Source of the DNA: CAYNFH01 sp964396385
Lineage (GTDB): Bacteria > Armatimonadota > Chthonomonadetes > Chthonomonadales > CAJBBX01
Assembly: GCA_964396385.1 (NCBI GenBank)
Contig: CAYNFH010000088.1
Location: 1-24,413, forward strand
Direction: 5' to 3'
DNA: 24,413 bases
Shown: positions 1-7,558 of the stretch, one piece after another
How positions within the stretch are numbered: the stretch's first letter is position 1
How the letters are laid out: every line of letters begins with the position of its first letter
Notes under the pieces: model-generated
Told to the model about the DNA's origin: nothing
Seen by the model: the letters and a program-made list of their open reading frames with translations, nothing else
Databases searched by the model: none
Position numbers and translations under genes: made by a program

Positions 1-972
1 GTCTTCGCGGCGCTCGCGGAGCGGCGGCATGAAGATCTGGATCACCTGCAGCCGGTAGTAGAGGTCATCCCGGAACTCCTTGTCGGCGACGGCCTGCTCC
101 AGGTTCTTGTTGGTGGCGGCGACGAGGCGCACGTCCACCTTGATGCTCTTGGTGCCTCCCACGCGCTCGAACTCCCTCTCCTGGAGTACGCGCAGCAGCT
201 TTACCTGGACGGGCGGGGGGATCTCCGCCACATCATCCAGGAAGAGCGTGCCCTGGTGGGCCAGCTCAAACCGACCCGGCTTCTGGTTTGCCGCACCGGT
301 AAAGGCGTTCTTCTCATGGCCAAACAGCTCGCTCTCCAGCAGCGTCTCCGTGAGAGCGGCGCAGGAGACGGCGATAAAGGGCTTGTTGGCGCGCGGAGAG
401 TTGTAGTGGAGTGCGCGCGCGATGAGCTCTTTCCCGGTGCCGCTCTCGCCTCGAATCAGAACGGTGGCGCGGCTGTCCGCGGCGCGCTCTACAATCTTGA
501 AGACTTCCTGCATCCGGCCGCTTCCGCCCACGATGTTCTCAAAGCGGTAAGTGGTCTTGAGCTGCTGTTTGAGGGTGAAATTCTCCTCCCGCAAGGAGCG
601 GTTTTCCAGGGCCTGCTGGGCGAGCACCTTCATCTCGTCCATGTCGAACGGCTTCGAGATGTAGTTGTATGCGCCCAGGCGCATAGCCTCCACCGCGGTC
701 TTGATGGTGCCGTACGCCGTGACCATGATTGCCGCGCAGTGGGGCTGGAGCTCCTTGACCGAACGCAGCACCTCGACGCCCGTCATGTCCGGCATGATGA
801 GATCAGAGATCAGAAGGTCCACCCCGTTAGTCGAGGCGAGGTCCACGGCGCGCTTGCCATTCTCTGCAGTGAGCACGTGGAAGCCGTCCCGGCTGAACAT
901 CGCCTCGAGGACACGGCGTATGTTGGGCTCATCATCCGCGATGAGGATGGTCCTGTTCTCTGTGATAGACAC
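1..972 (-). CDS. NtrC-type sigma-54-dependent response regulator (C-terminus beyond window)
   Basis: This is the output partner of the kinase encoded just upstream. The 324 visible residues hold a receiver domain (about 8-125) with acidic DD pair, phospho-acceptor D57 in LISDLIMPD, T85 and K107. An AAA+ domain starts near 145 with Walker A GESGTGKE (175-182) and a Walker B-like LFLDDVAE (about 244-251). The sigma-54 contact loop reads NAFTGA (222-227) instead of GAFTGA, and Walker B has D where the catalytic E usually sits. The rest of the AAA+ domain and the Fis-type DNA-binding helix lie outside the window. The GTG at 972 is chosen because AAAGGGA lies 7 bases before it; the GTG at 978 would sit too close to that site. 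It follows the kinase stop by 13 bases, so the two form one operon. The family assignment is firm; the target promoters are unknown. Confidence 0.95.
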   Translation of the reverse strand, partial: MSITENRTILIADDEPNIRRVLEAMFSRDGFHVLTAENGKRAVDLASTNGVDLLISDLIMPDMTGVEVLRSVKELQPHCAAIMVTAYGTIKTAVEAMRLGAYNYISKPFDMDEMKVLAQQALENRSLREENFTLKQQLKTTYRFENIVGGSGRMQEVFKIVERAADSRATVLIRGESGTGKELIARALHYNSPRANKPFIAVSCAALTETLLESELFGHEKNAFTGAANQKPGRFELAHQGTLFLDDVAEIPPPVQVKLLRVLQEREFERVGGTKSIKVDVRLVAATNKNLEQAVADKEFRDDLYYRLQVIQIFMPPLRERRED

Positions 973-985
973 CGTCACTTCCCTT

Positions 986-3544
986 TCAACAGTCTGGCAG
1001 AGTACAGAGCGGGCGCTCCGGCATCTGGTCACCTGAGTCCGGCGGGCGGAGCGGGAGGCTCATCAGAAACGTGGCGCCCTCTCCCTCCGCGCTCCATACG
1101 CGGATCCGGCCCCCATGATTGTCCACAATCTTGCGCACGATGGGTAGTCCAAGTCCCGTGCCCTTGGTCTTGGTGGTTACGAACGGCTGGAAGATGTCCG
1201 CCATCCGCTCCGCCGGTATCCCGGGCCCGGTGTCCCGCACCGCGATAGTCGCATGACCGTCGGCGGCGCTCAGGGAGATCGTAAGTCTCCCACCGTCCTG
1301 CATGGCCTGTGCGGCGTTCAGCACCAGGTTGCGGAGCGCCTGTTCTAGCTGCTTTCTGTCTCCGACCACCAGCGGCAGGTCGGGCTGTGGGAAAACGCGG
1401 ACTATGATCCGCTGGTCCTCCAACATGGGCCGCATCAGGCTGAGCGTCTTGGCGACTGTCTGGTTCAGGTCCAGGGCCTCCAACTCCAACTGCGCCGGTC
1501 GCGCGAAGTCCAGCAGATCCGTGGTGATCCGGCTCAGTCCGTTCACCTCATCGATGATGATGTCCAGGAACTCACGTACATTATCTGAGTTCGCGCATTC
1601 CGCCCGCATGAGCTGAGCGGCACCTTTGATGGAACTGAGCGGGTTGCGGACCTCATGGGCCATCTTGGCGGCGAGCTGCCCGATGTCCGCCAGCCTGCGA
1701 ATGCGGCCTACCTCCTCGTCCAGGCGCACCTCTCGTGTGAGGTCTTCAATCACCTGCACAACGCCGAGCCGGTTGCCTTGCCTGTCCACAAGTGGAGATA
1801 CCAGCACGTCCACTACCATGGCGGCATGGTCCCTCGGGTGGAGCGCGAGGCGGTGCAGCCTCTCCGGCGCTCCACTTGCGCCTACACGTTCAACCAGCCC
1901 GCGCAGCTTGCTTCGCTCGTCTTCCAGCGGGGTCAGGCGGGCCGCCAGGTCCGCATAGGTCAGCTTCTCCCCGCTCTGGGCGGCGCCCAGCAGGTCCCGG
2001 GCAGCGTCGTTCCAGCGAGTTACGGAGCCGTCCGAATCCACAACAATCACCGCCGCCGCGATGGACCGCAAGATATTATCGGTCTGGAGGGCGAGGCGGT
2101 TCATCTCCTGGTAGCGGCGCTCCCGCTCTTGGTAGAGCTGTGCGTTCTCGATAGCGAGGCCGGCGTGGCGGGCAAAGGTCGTCAGAAGGGAAACGCTCTC
2201 CTCCGGAATGGGGCCGCGGGCCCGGTGGTTGTCCGCGATGACCACGCCGATGGACTGGCCCCGCACCACGATGGGAAGGGCGACAAAGCCCCCCGCGCCG
2301 AGCGCCCTTGCAAAGCCCCGGATGGGCGACTCCGCGCGGACGGCCTCCGGCACTACCAGAACGGCCTGGCTCTCCGCCACCGTTCCGACCACTCCCTCCC
2401 CGAGCCGCGCCTCTGTCCGGCGCACCTGGTCGTCCGTATAGCCCCGCACCACACGCGGGACGAAGCGGTTCGATGGGTCGCGCAGGAAGATGGCGCAGCG
2501 GGCAAACTTTACGACCTGGACGATATTGTCCGCGACCAGCTCCAGTACGGAAGCGAGGTCCAGAGTAGAGATAACGCGCTCCGTCAGGTCGGAGAGGGTG
2601 GAGAGTTGCTCGATATGGCGCAGAAGGTCCGAAAGGAGCTGCGCGTTGGCCAGCGCCAGGGCTGCCTGGGCGGCGAAGAGCGAGAAGAGCTCGAGGTCCG
2701 GCTCTTTGAAGTCCGGCGCGGGTCGGCGGCGCCGGATGGAGAGAACGCCGAGAACGCGGCCGCCCTCCACCTTGAGCGGGACCACGATAGAGGAACCGAT
2801 GTCGCGCCGAAGCCTCAGCCCCTCCAACCGCGGGTCTGTGCCTGCCTCTACGATGAGCATCGGCTCGCCGGTCTGAGCGACGCGGCCTGCGATGCCCTCG
2901 CCCAGGGTGCGGTGCGCCTCACGGACGACTGCCTTGGAGAGGCCCCAGCTCGCGGAGATGGTGAGCTCCTGCGTCTGCGGTTGGAGGCGCATGAGCGAGC
3001 ACGCCTGTGCGTTCATCAGCCGGGCGGCCTTCTCCGTGACCAGCCCGAGCAGTCGCTCGATGTCCATTGAGCCAATGGCGTGGCCCAGCTCGTAGAGCGA
3101 AGACAGCTCCTGAGAGCGCCGGTCCGCGACCTTCTGTAGCCCGTGAGAGTGCTCCTCCAGCCACAGGCGGTCCAGGGTAGCGCCCAACTGGCTGATAACG
3201 GCGTCCAGCAATCCGTCCGGCAACGGTATCGCGGGCCTAAGCTCCAGGCATGCGCCCGGTCCGTAGCGGGTAGGCACTGTGCAGAAGATGGTGTCCTCGG
3301 ACTCCGGGCCGGAAGAACGCAGGGAATAGGGGCGCCCAAGGAGCAGGGCACCGCTGCGAACGATGCCGGCCGCGCGCAAGGCGGAGATAGTGTGCGCGCC
3401 CGCGGACTCCGGATTCTGAGCGTCCGCGAGGACGGAGGAGACGGCCCGCAGCGCAGAGTATCCCGCGGAGAGATCGGCCGGGGAGGGGGGGGCGGATAAG
3501 CTCTGGACCTGGACGCTCACGTTCACACTAGTGATGTTCGGCAC
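986..3544 (-). CDS. Soluble multi-GAF/PAS sensor histidine kinase, NtrB/AtoS-like
   Basis: An 852-residue two-component kinase expected to phosphorylate the NtrC-type regulator that follows it 13 bases downstream. Residues 20-135 look like a degenerate GAF domain. Two clear GAF domains follow at about 145-303 and 312-470, then a PAS domain at about 485-605. The kinase core has the phospho-acceptor H630 in MAHEVRNPLSSIKG, an N box around LRNLVLNAAQAM (738-748), a G1 box VRDTGPGIP (769-777) and a G2 box KGTGLGLPIV (794-803). No membrane segment or signal peptide is visible, so the signal is probably a cytoplasmic small molecule, gas or redox state bound by GAF or PAS. The first start in frame is GTG at 3544, two codons after an in-frame TGA. 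It lacks a clear ribosome-binding site, and GTG codons 5-7 positions later are alternatives. Confidence 0.94.
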   Translation of the reverse strand: MPNITSVNVSVQVQSLSAPPSPADLSAGYSALRAVSSVLADAQNPESAGAHTISALRAAGIVRSGALLLGRPYSLRSSGPESEDTIFCTVPTRYGPGACLELRPAIPLPDGLLDAVISQLGATLDRLWLEEHSHGLQKVADRRSQELSSLYELGHAIGSMDIERLLGLVTEKAARLMNAQACSLMRLQPQTQELTISASWGLSKAVVREAHRTLGEGIAGRVAQTGEPMLIVEAGTDPRLEGLRLRRDIGSSIVVPLKVEGGRVLGVLSIRRRRPAPDFKEPDLELFSLFAAQAALALANAQLLSDLLRHIEQLSTLSDLTERVISTLDLASVLELVADNIVQVVKFARCAIFLRDPSNRFVPRVVRGYTDDQVRRTEARLGEGVVGTVAESQAVLVVPEAVRAESPIRGFARALGAGGFVALPIVVRGQSIGVVIADNHRARGPIPEESVSLLTTFARHAGLAIENAQLYQERERRYQEMNRLALQTDNILRSIAAAVIVVDSDGSVTRWNDAARDLLGAAQSGEKLTYADLAARLTPLEDERSKLRGLVERVGASGAPERLHRLALHPRDHAAMVVDVLVSPLVDRQGNRLGVVQVIEDLTREVRLDEEVGRIRRLADIGQLAAKMAHEVRNPLSSIKGAAQLMRAECANSDNVREFLDIIIDEVNGLSRITTDLLDFARPAQLELEALDLNQTVAKTLSLMRPMLEDQRIIVRVFPQPDLPLVVGDRKQLEQALRNLVLNAAQAMQDGGRLTISLSAADGHATIAVRDTGPGIPAERMADIFQPFVTTKTKGTGLGLPIVRKIVDNHGGRIRVWSAEGEGATFLMSLPLRPPDSGDQMPERPLCTLPDC

Positions 3545-3577
3545 AAATCAGGCCAATTGTGAGGGAGGGCCAGCCGT

Positions 3578-3609
3578 GCAAAAGGGGCGGGCCGCGCGGC
3601 CCGCCCCTT
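3578..3609 (-). terminator. Rho-independent terminator after the Spy-like gene
   Basis: Positions 3582-3609 form a perfect 28-base palindrome, almost all G and C, and on the minus strand it is followed by TTTT. It lies 60 bases past the Spy-like stop codon and just before the kinase start. It should therefore separate the Spy-like transcript from the kinase-regulator transcript. The plus-strand side lacks a T run, so it is directional. Confidence 0.85.
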
Positions 3610-3669
3610 CCAGGGTTGCGGTCGGACGCCGGCGGCTACATGATACCGCGCGTGCGCCCGAATCGCGTA

Positions 3670-4395
3670 CTACGCGGCAGGTCCGGCGCCTGTGCGCTGG
3701 AGAATGAAGGGCGCGCCGAGCATCTCCTTCCACTTGCTCTTCTGCGCATCTGTGAGCAGAGCGCCGATCTTCTCCTCGGTGCTCTTCTGGATCTCCTGCA
3801 TCTTGGACCGGGCAGCCTCCCGGTCTCCACCCTGGAGGCTCTGGAAAGCCTCACGGCGGGCGGTGTTCTCATCCGTGACGATGGCGGCAACCTTGGCGCG
3901 CTGATCCGCGGTGAGGCCGATCTCGTCCTGGTTTGACTTTTGCTCGAGAGCCCGGTAGCCCTGGAGGTTCAGCTCGATCTGGTGGAAGCGCTTCTGCTGG
4001 CCCGTATCCAGGATATCGGCAACGGCCTTGGCCTGGATATCCTGCATCTTCTGCATGGCCTTCTGCCGCTCTTCCGGGGACATCTGCTGGAAGCCGCCCC
4101 CACCCTGGAAGATGGCGCGCATCTGGTCCTGGATCTCCTGCTGCTTGGCGTCCAGCTTGTCGATCTGCGGCTGAGTCATCTTGAGTTCGGTCTGGACCTG
4201 AGGAATCCTGAGCAAGAAAAGTCCGCCCATTCGTCCACCGAACTGACCGCCACGGCCAAACCCGCCACCGCGGCGTCCACCGCCCTGCCCGGGGGCCTGA
4301 CCTGGCCCCTGCCCGGGCGCATCCTGGGCCGCCGCCACGGTAATGGATGCAGCCATCAGTAGGGCCGTAGCCAAAGTCACAACTCTACGGTTCAT
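3670..4395 (-). CDS. Secreted Spy/CpxP-like LTXXQ-type protein
   Basis: A 241-residue exported protein. A signal peptide (1-23, ending AAA before QDA) is followed by a Gly/Gln/Pro-rich low-complexity stretch (about 27-57). The rest is a charged, Gln-rich helical domain with LTADQRAKVAAI and LLTDAQKSKWKEM, which resemble the LTxxQ motifs of the Spy/CpxP periplasmic chaperone family. By family analogy it may bind unfolded proteins or metal ions outside the inner membrane. ATG at 4395 is preferred over an upstream in-frame ATG at 4521: GGAGGA lies 9 bases before it and the signal peptide begins there. Its stop is followed by a strong terminator and then the kinase-regulator pair on the same strand. 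That kinase shows no periplasmic sensor, so the Cpx-style link is weak. Two related palindromic sites lie upstream. Confidence 0.82.
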   Translation of the reverse strand: MNRRVVTLATALLMAASITVAAAQDAPGQGPGQAPGQGGGRRGGGFGRGGQFGGRMGGLFLLRIPQVQTELKMTQPQIDKLDAKQQEIQDQMRAIFQGGGGFQQMSPEERQKAMQKMQDIQAKAVADILDTGQQKRFHQIELNLQGYRALEQKSNQDEIGLTADQRAKVAAIVTDENTARREAFQSLQGGDREAARSKMQEIQKSTEEKIGALLTDAQKSKWKEMLGAPFILQRTGAGPAA

Positions 4396-4421
4396 CTGTG
4401 AATCTCCTCCATGAGGTGCGT

Positions 4422-4514
4422 GGTCCGAACGGACCGGGAAGGATAAGGCCTCGCGGATGGGCCTGCCGGTGATATTGACGGCGCGATTCCGGGGCAGTAA
4501 CGGGGTCCGTTCGG
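4422..4514 (-). promoter_or_regulatory. Paired palindromic operator-like sites upstream of the Spy-like gene
   Basis: Positions 4422-4435 form GGTCCG-AA-CGGACC, a perfect 6+6 palindrome 27 bases before the ATG. A related partial copy, GGTCCGTTCGG, lies at 4504-4514. Two copies of one dyad in a leader suggest a transcription-factor site. No factor is identified, and I see no convincing -35/-10 pair. Confidence 0.35.
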
Positions 4515-4535
4515 CGTTCATTCGTTCGGGCCTTC

Positions 4536-4575
4536 AGGGCAGAAGGGCAGAAGGGGTCAGGGAGTGAAAAGGGTG
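4536..4575 (+). repeat. Single-arm octamer tandem array
   Basis: Two perfect AGGGCAGA units (4536-4543 and 4544-4551) are followed by degenerate copies: AGGGGTCA, GGGAGTGA and a further AAAGGGTG-like unit. The period is 8. The array lies just before the small ORF at 4602. It resembles the left arms of the inverted arrays elsewhere in the window, but no inverted partner is visible. Confidence 0.55.
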
Positions 4576-4601
4576 AGACACAACGGGAAGGAGGCGAAAG
4601 A

Positions 4602-4814
4602 GTGATGCGGTTTCCGAAGCAGCGAGTGCGGTTTGCTCAGAGCTACGACGGCCAAGTGAGTCAGGATGGATTCCTGGTGCTGGACCTGAAGGGGTTGGAC
4701 ATCGAAGGGGTGACCAGCCTGGTGCTGGACCTGGCCGACGTCGATGCGGCCCGAAGCGCCGGCGATAAGGAGGATGATGCCAAGAGGCGCGCCAGGGAGC
4801 TATTGGGAGGATAG
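4602..4814 (+). CDS. Small hypothetical protein (70 aa)
   Basis: I do not recognise this protein. It reads MMRFPKQRVRF followed by an acidic middle (LVLDLKGLDIEGVTSLVLDLADVDAA) and a charged C-terminal helix (DKEDDAKRRARELL). There is no membrane segment or signal peptide, so it should be cytosolic. Support for coding comes from AAGGAGG at 4588-4594, placed 7 bases before the GTG at 4602 and 10 bases before an in-frame ATG at 4605; either could be the start. It is alone on the plus strand between two minus-strand genes. Downstream is a gene-free stretch of inverted repeats that could end its transcript. Confidence 0.55.
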   Translation: MMRFPKQRVRFAQSYDGQVSQDGFLVLDLKGLDIEGVTSLVLDLADVDAARSAGDKEDDAKRRARELLGG

Positions 4815-4849
4815 TGCGTTCAGGTCCTGCGCGTCGTCATCGCGTGCGC

Positions 4850-4911
4850 AGCGAGGGATCTGCTTGTCCGTGATAGAGTACGGCTCGTCACTTTAAAGCA
4901 GATCCCTCGCT
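4850..4911. repeat. Inverted repeat with GCAGATCCCTCGCT core (dispersed element, copies A and B)
   Basis: Two 16-base arms, 4850-4865 and 4896-4911, are perfect reverse complements around a 30-base spacer. The arm core GCAGATCCCTCGCT recurs at 20925-20938. Copy A, read on the minus strand, continues into GCGCACGCGATGACGA, which resembles the flank of the 20925 copy (CTGCTCGGGATGACAG). This marks a dispersed element rather than a chance hairpin. It lies between convergent genes. Confidence 0.75.
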
Positions 4912-5043
4912 TGGCGGGCGGTCGCGCTGCGCCAGCTCGCGCGACTGAGCGGTAGCCCGCCCGGGATGCACGCTGGCACGCTCCGGCTTTCTTTCCTACG
5001 GCATGGCGCTTGCGCCATCGACCACTCGGAATGACAAACTGGT
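4912..5043. other. Gene-free convergent junction with nested inverted repeats
   Basis: No coding sequence is supported here. The stretch holds GCGGGC/GCCCGC and GTCGCGC/GCGCGAC stems nested around about 4915-4965, a perfect ATGGCGC-TT-GCGCCAT hairpin at 5003-5018, and near 5024-5035 a CTCGGAATGACA string. That string resembles the CTCGGGATGACA end of the dispersed element at 20925. It may be a decayed extension of the repeat at 4850-4911, or act as a two-way terminator. Confidence 0.5.
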
Positions 5044-5874
5044 CTACGGGACGCAGGCCGTATTCCAGGTGCCGTCCGGGTTCTTGTCCGACCGGCCGAA
5101 GATCTGGCGGCAGTTCTGGTACGCATCTGCGTCCGTGATCTTCCACGCCTTAATCGGCCCGCCATCCAGCCGGAGACCGCCCTTCTGGTTTCCGCTGGCG
5201 TCCACATCCGGCTTAGTTCGGACCACGTGGGAGTGGCCATCCACCCAGCATACGTTGGTCATGCTGGAGTGGCGGGCCTCAACTGGCGAGTCGAAGAGGC
5301 CGAATCCCGCGGTGCCGCCGGGCAAGGTGGCGTTGCCATCGTAGATGAGCCCCGTATCCGCGGGATAGGGAAGGGCCGCGAGGGGGCAGTTGGTTCGGCC
5401 GCTGGCGAGCGTGACGCACGCGGCGCCGAAGAAGATGTTCGGACAGCCCTCATCCACCACACGAAAATTGAACATATAGCTGAGATACTGGGCCGGCGGG
5501 CTTACCGTGCAGAGAGGCGGCGCGCCAATGTTCTGCATGGCCTTGTTGCCGTCCAGCGCCGGCAGGTTGTCAGGACACTGCATCAACTGCGCGTTCTTCT
5601 GATAGGGCACGACCTCGGCGTAGAAGCTCATGGTACATGGCGTACCATTGGCATTCTGTCCCAGGTAAAGCGAGGTGGGAAACACCTCATCGTAGTCCTG
5701 GGTGTACATAAGGACCGCAAGGCCGGCCTGTTTGAGGTTGGATAGGCACTGAGTGGCGCGAGCCTTCTCCCTTGCCTGGGCGAACACCGGGAACAGGATT
5801 GCGGCCAGGATTGCGATGATGGCGATTACTACGAGCAGCTCGATCAGCGTGAATCCACGACGGGCTGTACGCAT
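5044..5874 (-). CDS. DUF1559-type pseudopilin with H-x9-DG motif
   Basis: A 276-residue protein with a type IV/type II prepilin leader: MRTARRG then FTLIELLVVIAIIAILAAILF. Cleavage is expected after G7, with methylation of F8 and the conserved E12 (E5 of the mature form). The following FPVFAQAREKAR helix and the H202-x9-D212-G213 motif place it in the DUF1559 pseudopilin family. The C-terminal domain has ten cysteines, suggesting disulfides outside the cytoplasm. It may be a minor pilin or surface fibre subunit; function is inferred from family only. ATG at 5874 is chosen because AAGGAGGAG precedes it and the leader starts there; the upstream in-frame ATG at 5979 would add 35 Arg-rich residues. 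No secretion or pilus assembly genes are nearby. It has its own strong promoter at 6013-6041. Confidence 0.9.
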   Translation of the reverse strand: MRTARRGFTLIELLVVIAIIAILAAILFPVFAQAREKARATQCLSNLKQAGLAVLMYTQDYDEVFPTSLYLGQNANGTPCTMSFYAEVVPYQKNAQLMQCPDNLPALDGNKAMQNIGAPPLCTVSPPAQYLSYMFNFRVVDEGCPNIFFGAACVTLASGRTNCPLAALPYPADTGLIYDGNATLPGGTAGFGLFDSPVEARHSSMTNVCWVDGHSHVVRTKPDVDASGNQKGGLRLDGGPIKAWKITDADAYQNCRQIFGRSDKNPDGTWNTACVP

Positions 5875-6012
5875 GGGGCGTCTCCTCCTTCGAGAGGCAA
5901 GTGTGTCTATGCGTCCACGTTGACGCAAAAGTGCGCGCAGGACGCGCGCTGTGCAGTGGGTTCGGGCTCCTCGAGCCAAGAACGTGGCGATAGACTCAAG
6001 AGGTCTGGCCGC

Positions 6013-6041
6013 ATTGTAACAATGGGGCGGGGAGTTGTCAA
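6013..6041 (-). promoter_or_regulatory. Near-consensus sigma-70 promoter for the pseudopilin
   Basis: On the minus strand TTGACA (6041-6036) and TACAAT (6018-6013) are separated by exactly 17 bases. Transcription should start near 6006, leaving a leader of about 130 bases before the ATG at 5874. That leader contains a GCGTC/GACGC stem (5911-5926) and a GCGCG/CGCGC stem close by. Confidence 0.85.
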
Positions 6042-6078
6042 GCAGAAAGAATGGTGTTCAGGCAGGCCGAGCCTTGCG

Positions 6079-7410
6079 CTACACGGAGTAGGGGCTAAGG
6101 TCCGGATCAGGGCAGTCCAGGAGGCGGTACGCGGCGTTGCGGATGAGGGGCTCGCAATCCGGAGTGTACATGAGCGTGCCGTAATAGCGATGGGCGGTAT
6201 CCACTTCATAGCCGCCAAAGGGATAGTCAGCCGCGGTGGGAACATAGCCGTGGACGCCGTTGGTGTAACCGAGCGCGAAGAGCGGGTCTGGAGATTGGTG
6301 CTGGAAGTCCAGGCCGTACTGGACGAACATCTCGGCCGGCAAGCCCAGGACGCGGGCGCCACCGAGGTCCAGCAGTTGCAGTGTAAACGGACTGGTATCG
6401 CTAGCCCCAGCTTCGGCGGAGCGGGCACGCTGGAACCGCGCGTAGGCCAGGAGGCCCTCCGCGTTGAGGATCCTGCCCGCATGACCGCCGCGTTTCTCCT
6501 CTTCGACGCGAGATTCCCATTCGGCAACATCCCCGGTGCAGACTTCCAGCGGCGGTGGTGGAATGAGGGGAAGGTCGATAGACTGCTCCTCCGCGCGGAC
6601 CGTCGAGCCCACCAGCGGCTCCGGTGCTGCCAACGCCTCCAGGGCGGCTTCTGCCAAATCCTCTCCGTGCCGTTTTGCGTCCTCAAACGTCCCGCGCGGG
6701 TAGGGGTTGATGTTGCCGGCGCAGCCCTGCAGGAAAATCGGCACGGCCCCGGTTTCGGCTCGCACTCGGTCGCAGGCGTATCCGCAGAAGTCCGCGGTTA
6801 TGCGCAGGTTATCTCCGCCAAGCGTTGTGGGATGGCAGGCGTGGGAGAAAAGGACGGCGACGGGCCGGCCGCGAAGGTCCTGGACCTCCATTACGTCAAC
6901 ATGCGAGGCTACCGGACCCGCGAGATTAACTCCAATAGCGGACTTGTGCGATTGGTCGCTGAGCTGCCGCCTATTCGCCCCTATCTGGATCGCGGCGCGG
7001 CCGTACGCCAGTGACACCGGTCGCATCTCCGCGTTCGCCTGGCGCGCGATGCCGATGAGCTTGCGCACGAGGATGTCGGTATAGGCGGGGTCCCGGCCGC
7101 CCATGGCGTTGAGCTGGCCGACGTTAGGACCTCCATGCGTGTGGGTGGCGTGAAGCATGACGGCGCGGCCAGGAATGCCCGTATGTTCCTGGATTCCGGC
7201 GCGGACCTGGTCCACCAGGTCGAAGTCCAGGCCGAGCAGGTCCATGGAGAGGAGCGCGACCCTCTCCGAGCCGTCCGTCACGACCAGAGCGCGGGCGTAA
7301 AGCGGGTCGTGCACGGCGGTGCAGCCGGTGGGGCGAAAGGCGTAGCCGCACATCCACACCCCCAGCGGGGGCGTGATATCCGTTTCGCAGACGGCGGCGT
7401 AGAGGCTCAT
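6079..7410 (-). CDS. Neutral/alkaline non-lysosomal ceramidase-like hydrolase
   Basis: A 443-residue protein of the neutral ceramidase superfamily. It starts MSLYAAVCETDITPPLGVWM, the usual N-terminus of the catalytic domain. It carries the metal-site motif HATHTHGGP (87-95), SHACHPTT (189-196) and GCAGNINP (229-236), and a C-terminal GYTNGVHGYVPT segment. True ceramidases are longer and secreted; this one lacks a signal peptide and the C-terminal immunoglobulin-like domain, so it is probably an intracellular metallo-amidase with another substrate. ATG at 7410 fits the family N-terminus. The longer ORF to 7560 would overlap the divergent promoter at 7471-7499. The ribosome-binding site is weak (AAGGA about 13 bases upstream). 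The pseudopilin promoter begins 38 bases past its stop, so the two are separate units. Confidence 0.85.
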   Translation of the reverse strand: MSLYAAVCETDITPPLGVWMCGYAFRPTGCTAVHDPLYARALVVTDGSERVALLSMDLLGLDFDLVDQVRAGIQEHTGIPGRAVMLHATHTHGGPNVGQLNAMGGRDPAYTDILVRKLIGIARQANAEMRPVSLAYGRAAIQIGANRRQLSDQSHKSAIGVNLAGPVASHVDVMEVQDLRGRPVAVLFSHACHPTTLGGDNLRITADFCGYACDRVRAETGAVPIFLQGCAGNINPYPRGTFEDAKRHGEDLAEAALEALAAPEPLVGSTVRAEEQSIDLPLIPPPPLEVCTGDVAEWESRVEEEKRGGHAGRILNAEGLLAYARFQRARSAEAGASDTSPFTLQLLDLGGARVLGLPAEMFVQYGLDFQHQSPDPLFALGYTNGVHGYVPTAADYPFGGYEVDTAHRYYGTLMYTPDCEPLIRNAAYRLLDCPDPDLSPYSV

Positions 7411-7470
7411 GTGTGGGTCTGGTTCCTTACCACTTGTCTTGTTCACCGTCTCGGTTCTGGTTCCTGCGCG

Positions 7471-7499
7471 TTGACACCTCCGGGGGCCAGGGGTATACT
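7471..7499 (+). promoter_or_regulatory. Consensus sigma-70 promoter for the menaquinone cluster
   Basis: TTGACA (7471-7476) and TATACT (7494-7499) are separated by 17 bases. Transcription should start near 7506, about 53 bases before the UbiD ATG. It drives the plus-strand run of menaquinone genes and lies in the 148-base gap shared with the divergent ceramidase-like gene. Confidence 0.88.
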
Positions 7500-7558
7500 C
7501 CGGCCGGCGCGGGAGTCCGCGATAACGGGAGTGCCGCTCCAGAACAATCCTCGCCCAC

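Noticed and set aside
256..3070. Long plus-strand ORFs at 256-1248 and 1655-3070
   Set aside because: They run antisense to the response regulator and kinase, have no recognisable domains and show the Arg/Ala/Pro-rich composition of shadow frames in GC-rich DNA.
4396..4521. Upstream in-frame ATG (4521) for the Spy-like gene
   Set aside because: It adds 42 residues before a clear signal peptide, while ATG 4395 has a good ribosome-binding site.
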